Positions 5,430 through 13,201 of a stretch of DNA of 55,930 bases are shown here, one piece after another. The notes below the pieces were generated by a model. The model was given only the letters and a program-made list of their open reading frames with translations, did not search any database and was not told where the DNA came from. Both the position numbers and the translations under genes were made by a program. How positions within the stretch are numbered: position 1 is the first letter of the stretch; each line of letters starts with the position of its first letter. The stretch lies in the NCBI GenBank assembly GCA_041652255.1, contig JBAZHT010000005.1:1-55930 (forward strand), given 5' to 3'. The DNA is from DMER64 sp041652255. Its GTDB lineage: Bacteria > Bacteroidota > Bacteroidia > Bacteroidales > UBA932.

Positions 5430-8270
5430 CTATTCTTCTGTCAGTTCATACCCCCAGTCAATGCCTTTTTGGGTTGCGGGAATACCTTGTTTCATCCAGA
5501 CAGGCATGGGGGCGCCTTTCAGGTAGTGGTTGAAGAACTGTTCCAGTCGTATGCTCAGGTCTTTTGCATTGGCTCTTTTTGAAAGATTATGGACTTCGTC
5601 GTTGTACTGGAGCAGCCACGACGGTTTGCCCAATCGTTTCAGTGCCGTGAAAAATTCTATGCCCTGGTACCAGGGAACCGCATCGTCCTTATCGTTATGC
5701 ATGATGAGAACAGGGGTTTCCACCTTATGGGCAAAGAAGAGCGGAGAGTTTTCAATGTAGAGGTCAAGTCCGTCCCACAACGTTTTTCCAACTCGGCTTT
5801 GGGTGTCTTCGTACTGGAATTGGCGCACCATTCCCGAACCCCACCGGATCCCGCCGTATGCACTGGTCATGTTGGCTACCGGGGCTCCGGCTCCTGCCGC
5901 TTTCCATTTGAACACCTCGGGTTGTGTGACCATATAGGCCACCTGGTATCCGCCCCAGCTTTGTCCCTGTATGCCAATGTTTTCCGAATCAACCCAACTG
6001 TTTTCCTCAATAAGCTTTTCCACTCCGGGAACGATGCAGTCCAGTGCGCTTTTTCCGGGATGGCCTTCCCGGTATATGATATCGGGTACAAAGACCACAT
6101 ATTCATTGCTAACAAAGAAAGGTATGTTGATGGTAGACCGGCTGGGGGCGGGTGATTTGTACGTATACAGCGTATGGGAATTTCTTTCGTAGAAGTAAAC
6201 CAGCATGGGATATTTCCTGGAAGGATCAAAATTTTCCGGTTTGTAAAGGATCCCTTCCAGCTCCCGGCCAAAGGTAGATTTCCAACGGATCAGTTCGGCA
6301 GTACCCCAGTTATAAAGCTTTTGCTGCGGATTGATGTCGGTGATCTTTACCTGGGTTTTAAAATTGTCTTTGGTGACCCAGACATCCGGAGAATGTTCAA
6401 AATTATGCTTGATATAGCAGATCACACCGCTTTCTGTTGACCGGTTGAGGTCGTTGAAGGTCATGGGTTCAGTAATCCAAGACGTTATGGCAGTATTTTT
6501 CCCGAATTTTCTCCGGGCGGTCTTCGTGAAATAAACCCCGTTTTCTTTTGTCTTTTCGTCGAATGCCGAGAAATACACAGTCGCCCCGGGTTTGATGGTC
6601 TCTTTTTCCAGCCTCCTTACGCCCGGAGGATATACCACGTAATCCGGTCGTGCTATGCGGAAAGAGATTTCTTCCTTACGTCCCAGTCCGTCTGTCAAAG
6701 CCACAGGAAGTGTTTGCCCGGATGGATCTACCTGCCACACATCGTACCGGTCGTTGATGTAAACCGCTTGGTCTCCGTCGGCCCAGGCGCTGTAACCGTA
6801 AGAGCGGGGCATGGAAGGCATATCATGAAGTTCGTTGGCAAAAGAAACGGGCATGTTTGGGGTTATGCAAACGATTTCCTTGTTGGCCGGGTTGTAGGAA
6901 TACCACAGCGAATCCAGGTTGTTGTACCAAATCAGGTATTTGCCTTGGGGGGAAGCACCCACGTTAGAAATGTAGTGGTCCTGCAGCACCAGTTCAGATG
7001 TACCGTCGGCTATGTTTATGATATACAGGTCACTTCTGGGATCTGCACTCCACATGGATTCCAGCTGGTAGTTGTAGTCGCTGACCGAGTAGCCCCAGTC
7101 GGCATCATGTTCACATGGGACATGCACTTGCGGGTATTCTTCCCGGGCCAGTTGCGTGATCTCCGGTTCTTGTGACAGGTCCGCCACGCACAGGTAGGAT
7201 CTTTCCATCTCCCGTTTCAGGTTGATCAGTTGTTGGGGCTGGACGTAATTGTCTTTGTAATGCCAGATGTCCAGCCTGGCTATATCTGCCTCTAAAAGAG
7301 TGGTGTCTTTCACCGGACGTACGGGGGCAATGCCAAAAAAAATCCTATGGCCGGATTTGCTGAAGACCGGTTCCCTGTTGTCACTGATCTGCCAGCCGTC
7401 CTTCAGGTTTTCATTTTCTATAAGCACTTCCGCACGGGGAAACCCTTCTGTGTAATAAAAGATACTTGCCGAGTCGTTGCCGGTTCTTGTAGTATCCGGT
7501 TTGACCAGGAAAGCCATGTGCTTGTTGTCCTGGCTGACAACCGGTAATTTTACGGTTTGGCAGGAATCGGAGGTATATATGGTGGTTAGTTTCTTGTCTC
7601 TGGGAGTGTACATGAACAGACCTGCCTGGGTCAACGAATCTGTTGACGCCGGCCTTCTTACCAGGAAGAGAGAATCCCCTCCCGGGCTGAACTCAAAATC
7701 GGTTACAGCTTTTAATGTATCAATTATTCCCGATCCAAGGTGGCAGACCATCAGATCACTCCCTGCTTTCTTGTCTTTTTTTACAGGTTCCTTACCCTGG
7801 GTTGTGTCAGCGGGCATCTTGGTTTGAAATGCGACGTATTTATTTCCGTACAAACCTTTTTTATACGAGTCCAGAAAAGGATATTTGACCAATTCCCCGG
7901 TATTGCAATTATATATGCCGAGTGTGTCTTTGGGCATCTGGTCCGGTTTGAGCTTTTTACGTTTGGCCTCCCTGGTTTCTTCAAAAAACGGTTTAATGGC
8001 AGTTATCAGGTATTTTCCGTCGGGGGTCAGTACGGGCTGTCCGGCCCTTTGGATGGCCTTCTTCTCCAGGGTTTTGGAATGCAGAACTTCAACGTATCCG
8101 TCTCCTTCCTGTTCCCTTACCGTGTATGCAATGAATTTTCCGTCGTCGCTCATGGAAATGGAGCCGACGCTTTTCCATGTGTCATAAACACTGTGATCGA
8201 GTGGTTTTTTCTGTGAGAATGCAGCAGTTGCAAAAAGAAGCAGCAATAATGTAACAGTGGTCTTTTTCAT
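5430..8270 (-). CDS. Secreted S9 (prolyl oligopeptidase family) serine peptidase
   Basis: An exported peptidase that cleaves short peptides, often after proline. It begins with a signal peptide of about 19 residues (MKKTTVTLLLLLFATAAFS, cut before Q), so it acts in the periplasm. Residues 20 to about 650 contain WD/PD40-like beta-propeller repeats that gate substrate size. The C-terminal alpha/beta-hydrolase domain has the nucleophile Ser771 in GQSWGG, the acid in NDKDDAVPW (Asp862/863) and His894 in DEVHNL, so the catalytic triad is complete. At 946 residues it matches the long Bacteroidota S9 group rather than the roughly 700-residue classical enzyme. Its stop codon lies ten bases from the end of the AT-rich island, so the island's right edge abuts the 3' end of this gene. 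Substrate preference cannot be read from sequence. Confidence 0.92.
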   Translation of the reverse strand: MKKTTVTLLLLLFATAAFSQKKPLDHSVYDTWKSVGSISMSDDGKFIAYTVREQEGDGYVEVLHSKTLEKKAIQRAGQPVLTPDGKYLITAIKPFFEETREAKRKKLKPDQMPKDTLGIYNCNTGELVKYPFLDSYKKGLYGNKYVAFQTKMPADTTQGKEPVKKDKKAGSDLMVCHLGSGIIDTLKAVTDFEFSPGGDSLFLVRRPASTDSLTQAGLFMYTPRDKKLTTIYTSDSCQTVKLPVVSQDNKHMAFLVKPDTTRTGNDSASIFYYTEGFPRAEVLIENENLKDGWQISDNREPVFSKSGHRIFFGIAPVRPVKDTTLLEADIARLDIWHYKDNYVQPQQLINLKREMERSYLCVADLSQEPEITQLAREEYPQVHVPCEHDADWGYSVSDYNYQLESMWSADPRSDLYIINIADGTSELVLQDHYISNVGASPQGKYLIWYNNLDSLWYSYNPANKEIVCITPNMPVSFANELHDMPSMPRSYGYSAWADGDQAVYINDRYDVWQVDPSGQTLPVALTDGLGRKEEISFRIARPDYVVYPPGVRRLEKETIKPGATVYFSAFDEKTKENGVYFTKTARRKFGKNTAITSWITEPMTFNDLNRSTESGVICYIKHNFEHSPDVWVTKDNFKTQVKITDINPQQKLYNWGTAELIRWKSTFGRELEGILYKPENFDPSRKYPMLVYFYERNSHTLYTYKSPAPSRSTINIPFFVSNEYVVFVPDIIYREGHPGKSALDCIVPGVEKLIEENSWVDSENIGIQGQSWGGYQVAYMVTQPEVFKWKAAGAGAPVANMTSAYGGIRWGSGMVRQFQYEDTQSRVGKTLWDGLDLYIENSPLFFAHKVETPVLIMHNDKDDAVPWYQGIEFFTALKRLGKPSWLLQYNDEVHNLSKRANAKDLSIRLEQFFNHYLKGAPMPVWMKQGIPATQKGIDWGYELTEE

Positions 8271-8302
8271 TTGTATTGAATCTGTTTAATATATCTTTTC
8301 TA

Positions 8303-8310
8303 CAAAAATA
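8303..8310 (-). promoter_or_regulatory. Bacteroidota -7 element for the S9 peptidase gene
   Basis: On the minus strand TATTTTTG fits TAnnTTTG, 32 bases before the start codon. It overlaps one arm of the MATE terminator hairpin. Confidence 0.5.
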
Positions 8311-8349
8311 AGCCATAACACAGGAATCATCATAAAACGGGCTTATTTT
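8305..8349 (-). terminator. Hairpin terminator after the MATE gene
   Basis: AAAATAAGCC (8305-8314) and GGCTTATTTT (8340-8349) form a perfect 10-bp stem with a 25-base loop and a T-run on the minus strand, six bases after the MATE stop codon. Confidence 0.6.
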
Positions 8350-8355
8350 ATGGCA

Positions 8356-9717
8356 TTAAGAAGCTTTTTCGCGTGCATCACGTACTTTCCGTACCGTTCT
8401 GCAGAGGAAATTGTAAGAGGCGAAGCCTACTGTAACATTGGCAATACACCCTGCCCACATAACTCCTTGCAATCCCAGTAATTCAGATCCAAGCCAGGCA
8501 AGCGGGACAAACAGCCCCAGAGTCCTTATGGCAATGAAAACGATTGAGGGATAGGGTTTGTTCAATCCGTTATAGGATGCCGTACTGAGCATGACCAGTC
8601 CCTGGAATCCGTAACTGGCCCCAATGATGTAAAAATACTGCCGTGCAATGGCAATGACCTGCACATCTTTTGTGAAAACCGAGGCTATGAACTGCCCAAA
8701 GAACAGCAGCAGCAAAAGAACCAGCCCTCCCCACATAAGGGAAAAACGGGAAGCGTAGCGCAACGATTGGAAGATCCTTGGAAAGGCATTGCGACTGGTG
8801 TTCTGTCCAATGAAAATGATCATTACCGAGCCCAGGGCCGAGATGACCATCAGGGCAAACATTTCCACCCGGGATGCCACCCCGAACGCAGCGACCGCCT
8901 CGGCTCCGAAAGACGAAACGATTTTGGTTATAACGGCCAGGGATAAAGGGGTTATCAGTAATCCCAGCGTGGCAGGGCCGGCTATATAGAATATTTTTCC
9001 CCAGACTTTAAATATATTTTTTACAGATTCCAGGTGAATGGTCACGATCTTTTCCCGCTTGATCAGAATAATGAGAATGATCACCATACTAACGCTCCTG
9101 GCAATGACGGTAGCCAGAGCGGCTCCGCGAATGCCCAATTCCGGGAATGGTCCGTAGCCGAATATCAGCAAGGGATCCAATATGGTGTTGATCACCGCGG
9201 AAGCCACCATGATCATCCCGGGAGTGAATGTGTCCCCGGTTGCCCTGACGATGTTGTTTCCCACCATAGGCAAGACCACAAAGGGTACCCCCAGGTACCA
9301 TACCGACATATAATCATAGATATAGTCCAGAACATCGCCTCCGGCTCCAAGCATTGCAAAAAGTGGCCTAATGGTAGAAATCCCGGCAGCAACAAACAGC
9401 AAGACAAGCAACAAGCCCAACAAAAGGGCGCTGCTGGCCATTGTTTTCATTCTTTTCCTGTCTGCCGTGATGACGTTCCTTGAGATTAAAGAACTGGTTC
9501 CTATTCCTACACCTTGCGCAATGCCGTTCAAGAACATGATCACCGGAAATGTAAATCCTATGGCGGCCAATGGCTCTACACCCAGTTTTCCCAGGAAATA
9601 AGTATCCACCAGGTTGAATATTACCATCCCCATCATACCGAAAAGCATTGGCCATGTAAGGGAAAACAATTGTCCGGCTACATTTCCTTCGGTAAGGTTA
9701 CGGTTCAGATGTTCCAT
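8356..9717 (-). CDS. MATE-family multidrug/sodium antiporter
   Basis: A twelve-helix inner-membrane exporter that uses a sodium or proton gradient to expel organic cations or drugs. The 453-residue product shows the MATE two-fold layout: an N-terminal half starting with the signature FSLTWPMLFGMMGMVIFNLVDTYFLG-like helix (positions near residues 17-42), GIGTSSLISR, the mid-protein YIAGPATLGLLITPL marking the second half, and a GFQGLVMLSTASYNGL segment. Length is typical. The gene is on the minus strand, upstream of and in the same direction as the S9 peptidase, but a terminator and a new promoter separate the two. The promoter could not be identified in the 111-base gap shared with the divergent ferritin-like gene. 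The actual substrate is unknown. Confidence 0.93.
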   Translation of the reverse strand: MEHLNRNLTEGNVAGQLFSLTWPMLFGMMGMVIFNLVDTYFLGKLGVEPLAAIGFTFPVIMFLNGIAQGVGIGTSSLISRNVITADRKRMKTMASSALLLGLLLVLLFVAAGISTIRPLFAMLGAGGDVLDYIYDYMSVWYLGVPFVVLPMVGNNIVRATGDTFTPGMIMVASAVINTILDPLLIFGYGPFPELGIRGAALATVIARSVSMVIILIILIKREKIVTIHLESVKNIFKVWGKIFYIAGPATLGLLITPLSLAVITKIVSSFGAEAVAAFGVASRVEMFALMVISALGSVMIIFIGQNTSRNAFPRIFQSLRYASRFSLMWGGLVLLLLLFFGQFIASVFTKDVQVIAIARQYFYIIGASYGFQGLVMLSTASYNGLNKPYPSIVFIAIRTLGLFVPLAWLGSELLGLQGVMWAGCIANVTVGFASYNFLCRTVRKVRDAREKAS

Positions 9718-9828
9718 GGATAGTCGTCAAAATTTGAAGCTGCTAGTTACTCAAAATCCGTGAATGGACAAAACAAAAATTTTTCGTATATTGCATAAAT
9801 TCTAAACGATAACAAAAAAGTAAAATTT

Positions 9829-10341
9829 ATGGGAAAAGAAGCAATTAAAGTGTCAGCCGTAGATGTTGACAAACTTATTGAAATGTTGAATGCCGCCCTT
9901 TCTGAAGAATGGCTGGCTTATTACCAATACTGGATCGGGGCCAGGTTAATGGAAGGTCCCATGAGAAGCGAGGTGGAGCCTGAATTGCTTGTACATGCCG
10001 ATGAAGAACTGGGCCATGCTGTTTTGGTTGTGGACCGGATCATTCAATTGGGAGGCACTCCCGTTATCAATCCAAAAGACTGGACAAAACTTGCCCGTTG
10101 TGCTTATGAGGCACCTTCCGATCCTTACATTGAAAGGATACTGGAACAAAACCTGGAAGGAGAAAGATGTGCCATCAAAAGATACCAGGAAATTGCTGAT
10201 TTTACAGCCGGGAAGGACCATTCTACCTACCAGATGGCCGTTCAGATCCTGAACGACGAACTGGAACACGAGGATGACATTGAATCCTGGATAACAGACC
10301 TGGAACGTATGAAGGAAGAGTGGCGCAAGATAAAACTCTAA
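9829..10341 (+). CDS. Dps-like ferritin (DPSL/thioferritin type)
   Basis: A cytoplasmic four-helix di-iron protein that oxidises and stores iron, using peroxide, and so protects DNA and proteins in anaerobes exposed to oxygen. The 170-residue chain has the ferritin pattern: EEW (Glu26/27) in helix A, DEELGH (Glu59-His63) in helix B, NLEGE (Glu110) in helix C and DELEHE (Glu144, His147) in helix D. Two cysteines, Cys91 and Cys114, lie near the di-iron site by spacing, as in the Dps-like (DPSL) proteins of archaea and Bacteroides, where a Cys pair is the hallmark separating them from Dps and bacterioferritin. The gene stands alone, divergent from the MATE gene and followed by a strong terminator. 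Distinguishing DPSL from a plain ferritin-like protein needs a structural model. Confidence 0.8.
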   Translation: MGKEAIKVSAVDVDKLIEMLNAALSEEWLAYYQYWIGARLMEGPMRSEVEPELLVHADEELGHAVLVVDRIIQLGGTPVINPKDWTKLARCAYEAPSDPYIERILEQNLEGERCAIKRYQEIADFTAGKDHSTYQMAVQILNDELEHEDDIESWITDLERMKEEWRKIKL

Positions 10342-10364
10342 AAGAGTATGCTTGTTTAAGTGAT

Positions 10365-10398
10365 AAAGGGCAGGGGCATTCAATATGCAACTGCCTTT
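10365..10398 (+). terminator. Rho-independent terminator after the ferritin-like gene
   Basis: AAAGGGCAG (10365-10373) pairs with CTGCCTTT (10391-10398) with one bulged G; an inner GCAT/ATGC stem sits in the loop and a T-run follows. It lies 24 bases after the stop codon. Confidence 0.75.
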
Positions 10399-10431
10399 TT
10401 TATTCAGGGATGGATTGACAGATAATTCTGT

Positions 10432-10439
10432 TAACTTTG
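10432..10439 (+). promoter_or_regulatory. -7 element almost touching the SRAP-Cdd1 start codon
   Basis: TAACTTTG fits TAnnTTTG and ends six bases before the ATG at 10446. With the usual start a few bases downstream of this element, the mRNA would be leaderless or nearly so. No clear -33 TTTG is seen. Confidence 0.6.
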
Positions 10440-10445
10440 TTTGTT

Positions 10446-11321
10446 ATGTGTTTTCAAACAGAGTTGTCACTTTCATACAAGCAGCTGGAAAACAGGTTTA
10501 ATGCTTTGTTTACCGAAGGCGCGGATTACAAACCGGGAAGGTATTCCGGTTTTTCCCATCCGCGAACGCCTGTTATTGCCAACCGGGATCCGGGAACGCT
10601 CGTAATGATGCAGTGGGGATTGATACCCGCCTGGGCCAAAGACACAGAAATCAAAAAATATACTTTGAACGCCCGTTTGGAAACACTCCGCTCCAAACCG
10701 TCTTTCAGAGATGCTGTTTCGCAGAGGTGCCTGGTGGCAGCCAATGCCTTTTACGAATGGCAATGGCTGGATCCAAAAGGAAAAAACAAAGAAAAGTACG
10801 TTATGACACTTCCTGAAGGAGAAACATTCGGACTGGCCGGATTGTGGAGTACATGGACAGACAGGGAAACAGGGGAGATCATAGATTCATATACGGTAAT
10901 TACTACAGAAGCCAACGTACTGATGTCCCGGATTCACAATTCCAAAAAGAGAATGCCGGTGATCATTGACAGGGAATACGAGGAACAGTGGCTTGAAAAG
11001 GGAGAAATGAAAATGCAGAACGACCGGTTGCAGGCAATCCGGGATCCCTTGCTGAACATTCCGGGTATCGGAAAAAGTATGGCAGAAGATTTGCGGGTAC
11101 TGGGAATAGAATCTGTGGCGGACTTAACCGGAAAGGACCCGCAACATATGTACGACCGGTTGTGTGAGATCCGGAATACCGTGCTTGACCGTTGCGTGTT
11201 GTACGTGTTCCGTTGTGCAGTTTATTATGCCGGGACAAACAACCCTGACCCGGAAAAAATAAAATGGTGGAATTGGAAAAACAATGAAAACGAACCAACA
11301 ATATTTAGAAAAAGCAATTGA
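10446..11321 (+). CDS. SRAP (YedK/HMCES) abasic-site shield fused to a Cdd1 helix-hairpin-helix domain
   Basis: SRAP proteins cross-link to abasic sites in single-stranded DNA through Cys2, protecting them until repair. The frame is open from TTG 10437, but only ATG 10446 leaves Cys at position 2 after Met removal, so that is the start. The other active-site residues are present: Asn75 in TLNARLET, Glu104 in FYEW and His164 in RIHN, then KKRMPVII. After about residue 195 the usual SRAP C-terminal strand region is absent. In its place residues 201-280 match the Cdd1 (pathogenicity locus) domain: IPGIGKSMAEDLRVLGI, DPQHMYDRLCE, LDRCVLYVFRCAVYYA and a final WWNW. That domain carries a DNA-binding hairpin-helix-hairpin. 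Normally SRAP is about 220 residues and Cdd1 a separate small protein. guaD starts 38 bases before this gene ends. Confidence 0.9.
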   Translation: MCFQTELSLSYKQLENRFNALFTEGADYKPGRYSGFSHPRTPVIANRDPGTLVMMQWGLIPAWAKDTEIKKYTLNARLETLRSKPSFRDAVSQRCLVAANAFYEWQWLDPKGKNKEKYVMTLPEGETFGLAGLWSTWTDRETGEIIDSYTVITTEANVLMSRIHNSKKRMPVIIDREYEEQWLEKGEMKMQNDRLQAIRDPLLNIPGIGKSMAEDLRVLGIESVADLTGKDPQHMYDRLCEIRNTVLDRCVLYVFRCAVYYAGTNNPDPEKIKWWNWKNNENEPTIFRKSN

Positions 11322-11757
11322 TCAGGCTTTTACAGGTATCCAAAACAATCAGGGAGGACCCTTTGGAGCTGTAATTGTACAAGATGGAAAAATAATTGGA
11401 AAAGGATGCAACAAGGTTACTTCGACCAACGATCCAACGGCACATGCAGAGATGGTGGCCATAAGGGAAGCGTGTCAGGCAACCGGTAGTTTTCACCTTC
11501 AGGAAGCCGTAATATATACCAGCTGCGAGCCTTGTCCCATGTGCATGGCTGCCATCTATTGGGCAGGTATAAAAACTGTCTGGTACAGTGCGGACAGGGA
11601 AGATGCCGATCGTATAGGTTTCGGGGACAATTTTATTTATGAAGAACTGAAATTACCACCTGAACAAAGAACCGTTGCCATGAACCGGCTGGAGGTTTCC
11701 CGCGCAAAGGAACTGTTTGATACGTGGGAAAACAAGCAGGACAAAGTGCAATATTGA
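11284..11757 (+). CDS. guaD: Guanine deaminase, cytidine-deaminase fold
   Basis: Converts guanine to xanthine and ammonia in purine salvage or nitrogen scavenging. The 157-residue protein closely follows the Bacillus subtilis GuaD pattern: GGPFGAVIV, the zinc and proton-shuttle motif THAE (His then Glu), CEPCPMC with the two zinc Cys, AIYWAG, and the GuaD-typical GF-x-DNFIYEEL segment near residue 120, which separates it from tRNA adenosine deaminase TadA. The C-terminal tail, which in GuaD closes over the neighbouring active site, is present and ends in Tyr. Its start lies 38 bases inside the end of the SRAP-Cdd1 gene in another frame, so the two are translated from one mRNA. The next gene follows after 26 bases. 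Activity on other aminated purines is possible. Confidence 0.88.
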   Translation: MKTNQQYLEKAIDQAFTGIQNNQGGPFGAVIVQDGKIIGKGCNKVTSTNDPTAHAEMVAIREACQATGSFHLQEAVIYTSCEPCPMCMAAIYWAGIKTVWYSADREDADRIGFGDNFIYEELKLPPEQRTVAMNRLEVSRAKELFDTWENKQDKVQY

Positions 11758-11783
11758 AATTAAATTTAAATCACGAACATATA

Positions 11784-12221
11784 ATGAAAATAGGTATTAT
11801 TATTTGCGACAGATACCGCAGTTGTGCCGGTGGAAAATGCCTGAGAGCCATGAGAAACAGGGAGGGGGCTTTTTCTGTTTACGATAAGGATACACCTCTG
11901 GAAGTTGTGGGGTACACCAGCTGCGGGGGTTGTCCGGGAGGAAACGTGGAATACGTTCCTGCAGAGATGATCAAAAACGGGGCGGAAGCCATTCACCTGG
12001 CTACCGGGATGCTGGTGGGTTATCCTCCATGTCCCAGGGTGGGTTATTTCAAAAAATTCATAGAAGAGAAGTATAAGATCCCTGTCATTACAGGCACTCA
12101 TCCCATCCCCATGAATTATTTCATTACCCATTCAAACCTGGGAACGTGGAGCAATCCCCACTGGAAAGAATTGCTAAAACCCGTTTTACAGGATGATGCA
12201 ATGAAGCTGGCATACGATTGA
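11784..12221 (+). CDS. CGGC-domain putative metal-binding protein
   Basis: A 145-residue protein of the CGGC family (PF08821), named for the motif seen here as SCGGCPGGN. Further conserved cysteines occur near the N-terminus (CDRYRSCAGGKCLRAM) and in the middle (GYPPCPRVGYF), and together they probably bind a metal or Fe-S cluster. The family occurs in anaerobes and methanogens, and its role is unknown. The frame is open upstream into guaD, but MKIGIIICDRYRSC from ATG 11784 is the family's normal start. It lies 26 bases after guaD and 13 before a radical SAM gene, an arrangement that suggests a shared process involving Fe-S chemistry. No signal peptide is present, so it should be cytoplasmic. 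Confidence 0.85.
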   Translation: MKIGIIICDRYRSCAGGKCLRAMRNREGAFSVYDKDTPLEVVGYTSCGGCPGGNVEYVPAEMIKNGAEAIHLATGMLVGYPPCPRVGYFKKFIEEKYKIPVITGTHPIPMNYFITHSNLGTWSNPHWKELLKPVLQDDAMKLAYD

Positions 12222-12234
12222 TAAAAAAACGATT

Positions 12235-13182
12235 ATGTATAAGCATATATTTGGGCCCGTACCTTCACGACGTCTGGGAATGTCGCTGGGTGTAGATATG
12301 GTTCCTAAAAAAGTATGTTCTCTCAATTGTGTGTATTGTGAGGTGGGACCTACCACCCGGTTGACTTCCGAAAGGAAGCCTTATGTACCTGCCAAAGATA
12401 TCATAAGGGAATTGCAAGATTATTTTCGGACCCAGAACAACCCGGATTTCATAACATTTTCCGGTTATGGAGAACCAACTTTAAACAGTGAGATCGGAGA
12501 GATCTTTGATTATTTAAAAAGAGAAAAACCAGAAGTTCCCATAGCTGTTCTGACAAACGGGACCTTGTTGTATGAAAAAGAGGTAAGGGAAGCCATAATG
12601 AAAGCGGATCTTGTTCTTCCTTCTCTTGATTCAGCAACAGAAGAAGGGTTCAAAAGGATCAACCACCCTGTCAAAACGATAAGTCTCCGACAGTATATTG
12701 AGGGATTGGTTTCGTTTGGTCAGGAGTTCTCCGGAAAGATATGGCTGGAAGTTTTTATTCTTCCCGGTTACAACGACAGCATATCAGAGTTGGATGCACT
12801 CAAAAAGGAATTGTTACGGATCAAACCGGACAGGATACAGCTCAATACCCTAGACAGACCCGGTACGGTTCCCGGGCTGAGAAGTGCCACGCGCCAGGAG
12901 TTGCAAAGCATTATTGATTACTGGGAAATTCCCAATGTGGAGATCATAGCTGCTGTACTGGAAAGAACAAAAATGGCCTCTTACAGGAAAGATGTGGAAA
13001 ATGTGATTTTGGAGACCATAAACAGGAGGCCCTGCACACTGGACGACCTGTCAAAGATCCTGGGTTTGCATGTCAACGAACTGAATAAGTACCTGGATGC
13101 TTTGGAAGCTTCCGGGAAAGTGCATACAGAAAGACAGGACAGAGGCCTTTTTTATATGATACGAAAAGAAACAAAACAATAA
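12235..13182 (+). CDS. Radical SAM protein, COG0731 type, with C-terminal winged helix
   Basis: The cluster motif C-x3-C-x2-C is CSLNCVYC near residue 29, preceded by the family signature FGPVPSRRLGMSLGVD. The TYW1-like COG0731 group of radical SAM proteins has this signature. The barrel continues with FSGYGEPT (SAM contact), LTNGT and LEVFILPGYND. After about residue 245 a small winged-helix-like domain follows (TLDDLSKILGLHVNELNKYLDALEASGKV), which is common in this group and may bind nucleic acid or a partner. At 315 residues it is of normal length. The reaction is not known; archaeal relatives make wyosine in tRNA, but bacterial ones lack that pathway. It starts 13 bases after the CGGC gene, so the two likely work together. 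Confidence 0.85.
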   Translation: MYKHIFGPVPSRRLGMSLGVDMVPKKVCSLNCVYCEVGPTTRLTSERKPYVPAKDIIRELQDYFRTQNNPDFITFSGYGEPTLNSEIGEIFDYLKREKPEVPIAVLTNGTLLYEKEVREAIMKADLVLPSLDSATEEGFKRINHPVKTISLRQYIEGLVSFGQEFSGKIWLEVFILPGYNDSISELDALKKELLRIKPDRIQLNTLDRPGTVPGLRSATRQELQSIIDYWEIPNVEIIAAVLERTKMASYRKDVENVILETINRRPCTLDDLSKILGLHVNELNKYLDALEASGKVHTERQDRGLFYMIRKETKQ

Positions 13183-13201
13183 AAATTAAATAAACAGTGA
13201 T

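Noticed and set aside
85..5430. Prophage, insertion sequence or integrase bordering the island
   Set aside because: No transposase, integrase or phage gene and no clear terminal inverted repeats are visible; only the palindromic elements listed.
5589..8216. Several long plus-strand frames opposite the S9 peptidase
   Set aside because: All are antisense to a gene with a complete catalytic triad; none has a domain, a promoter or a plausible signal peptide.
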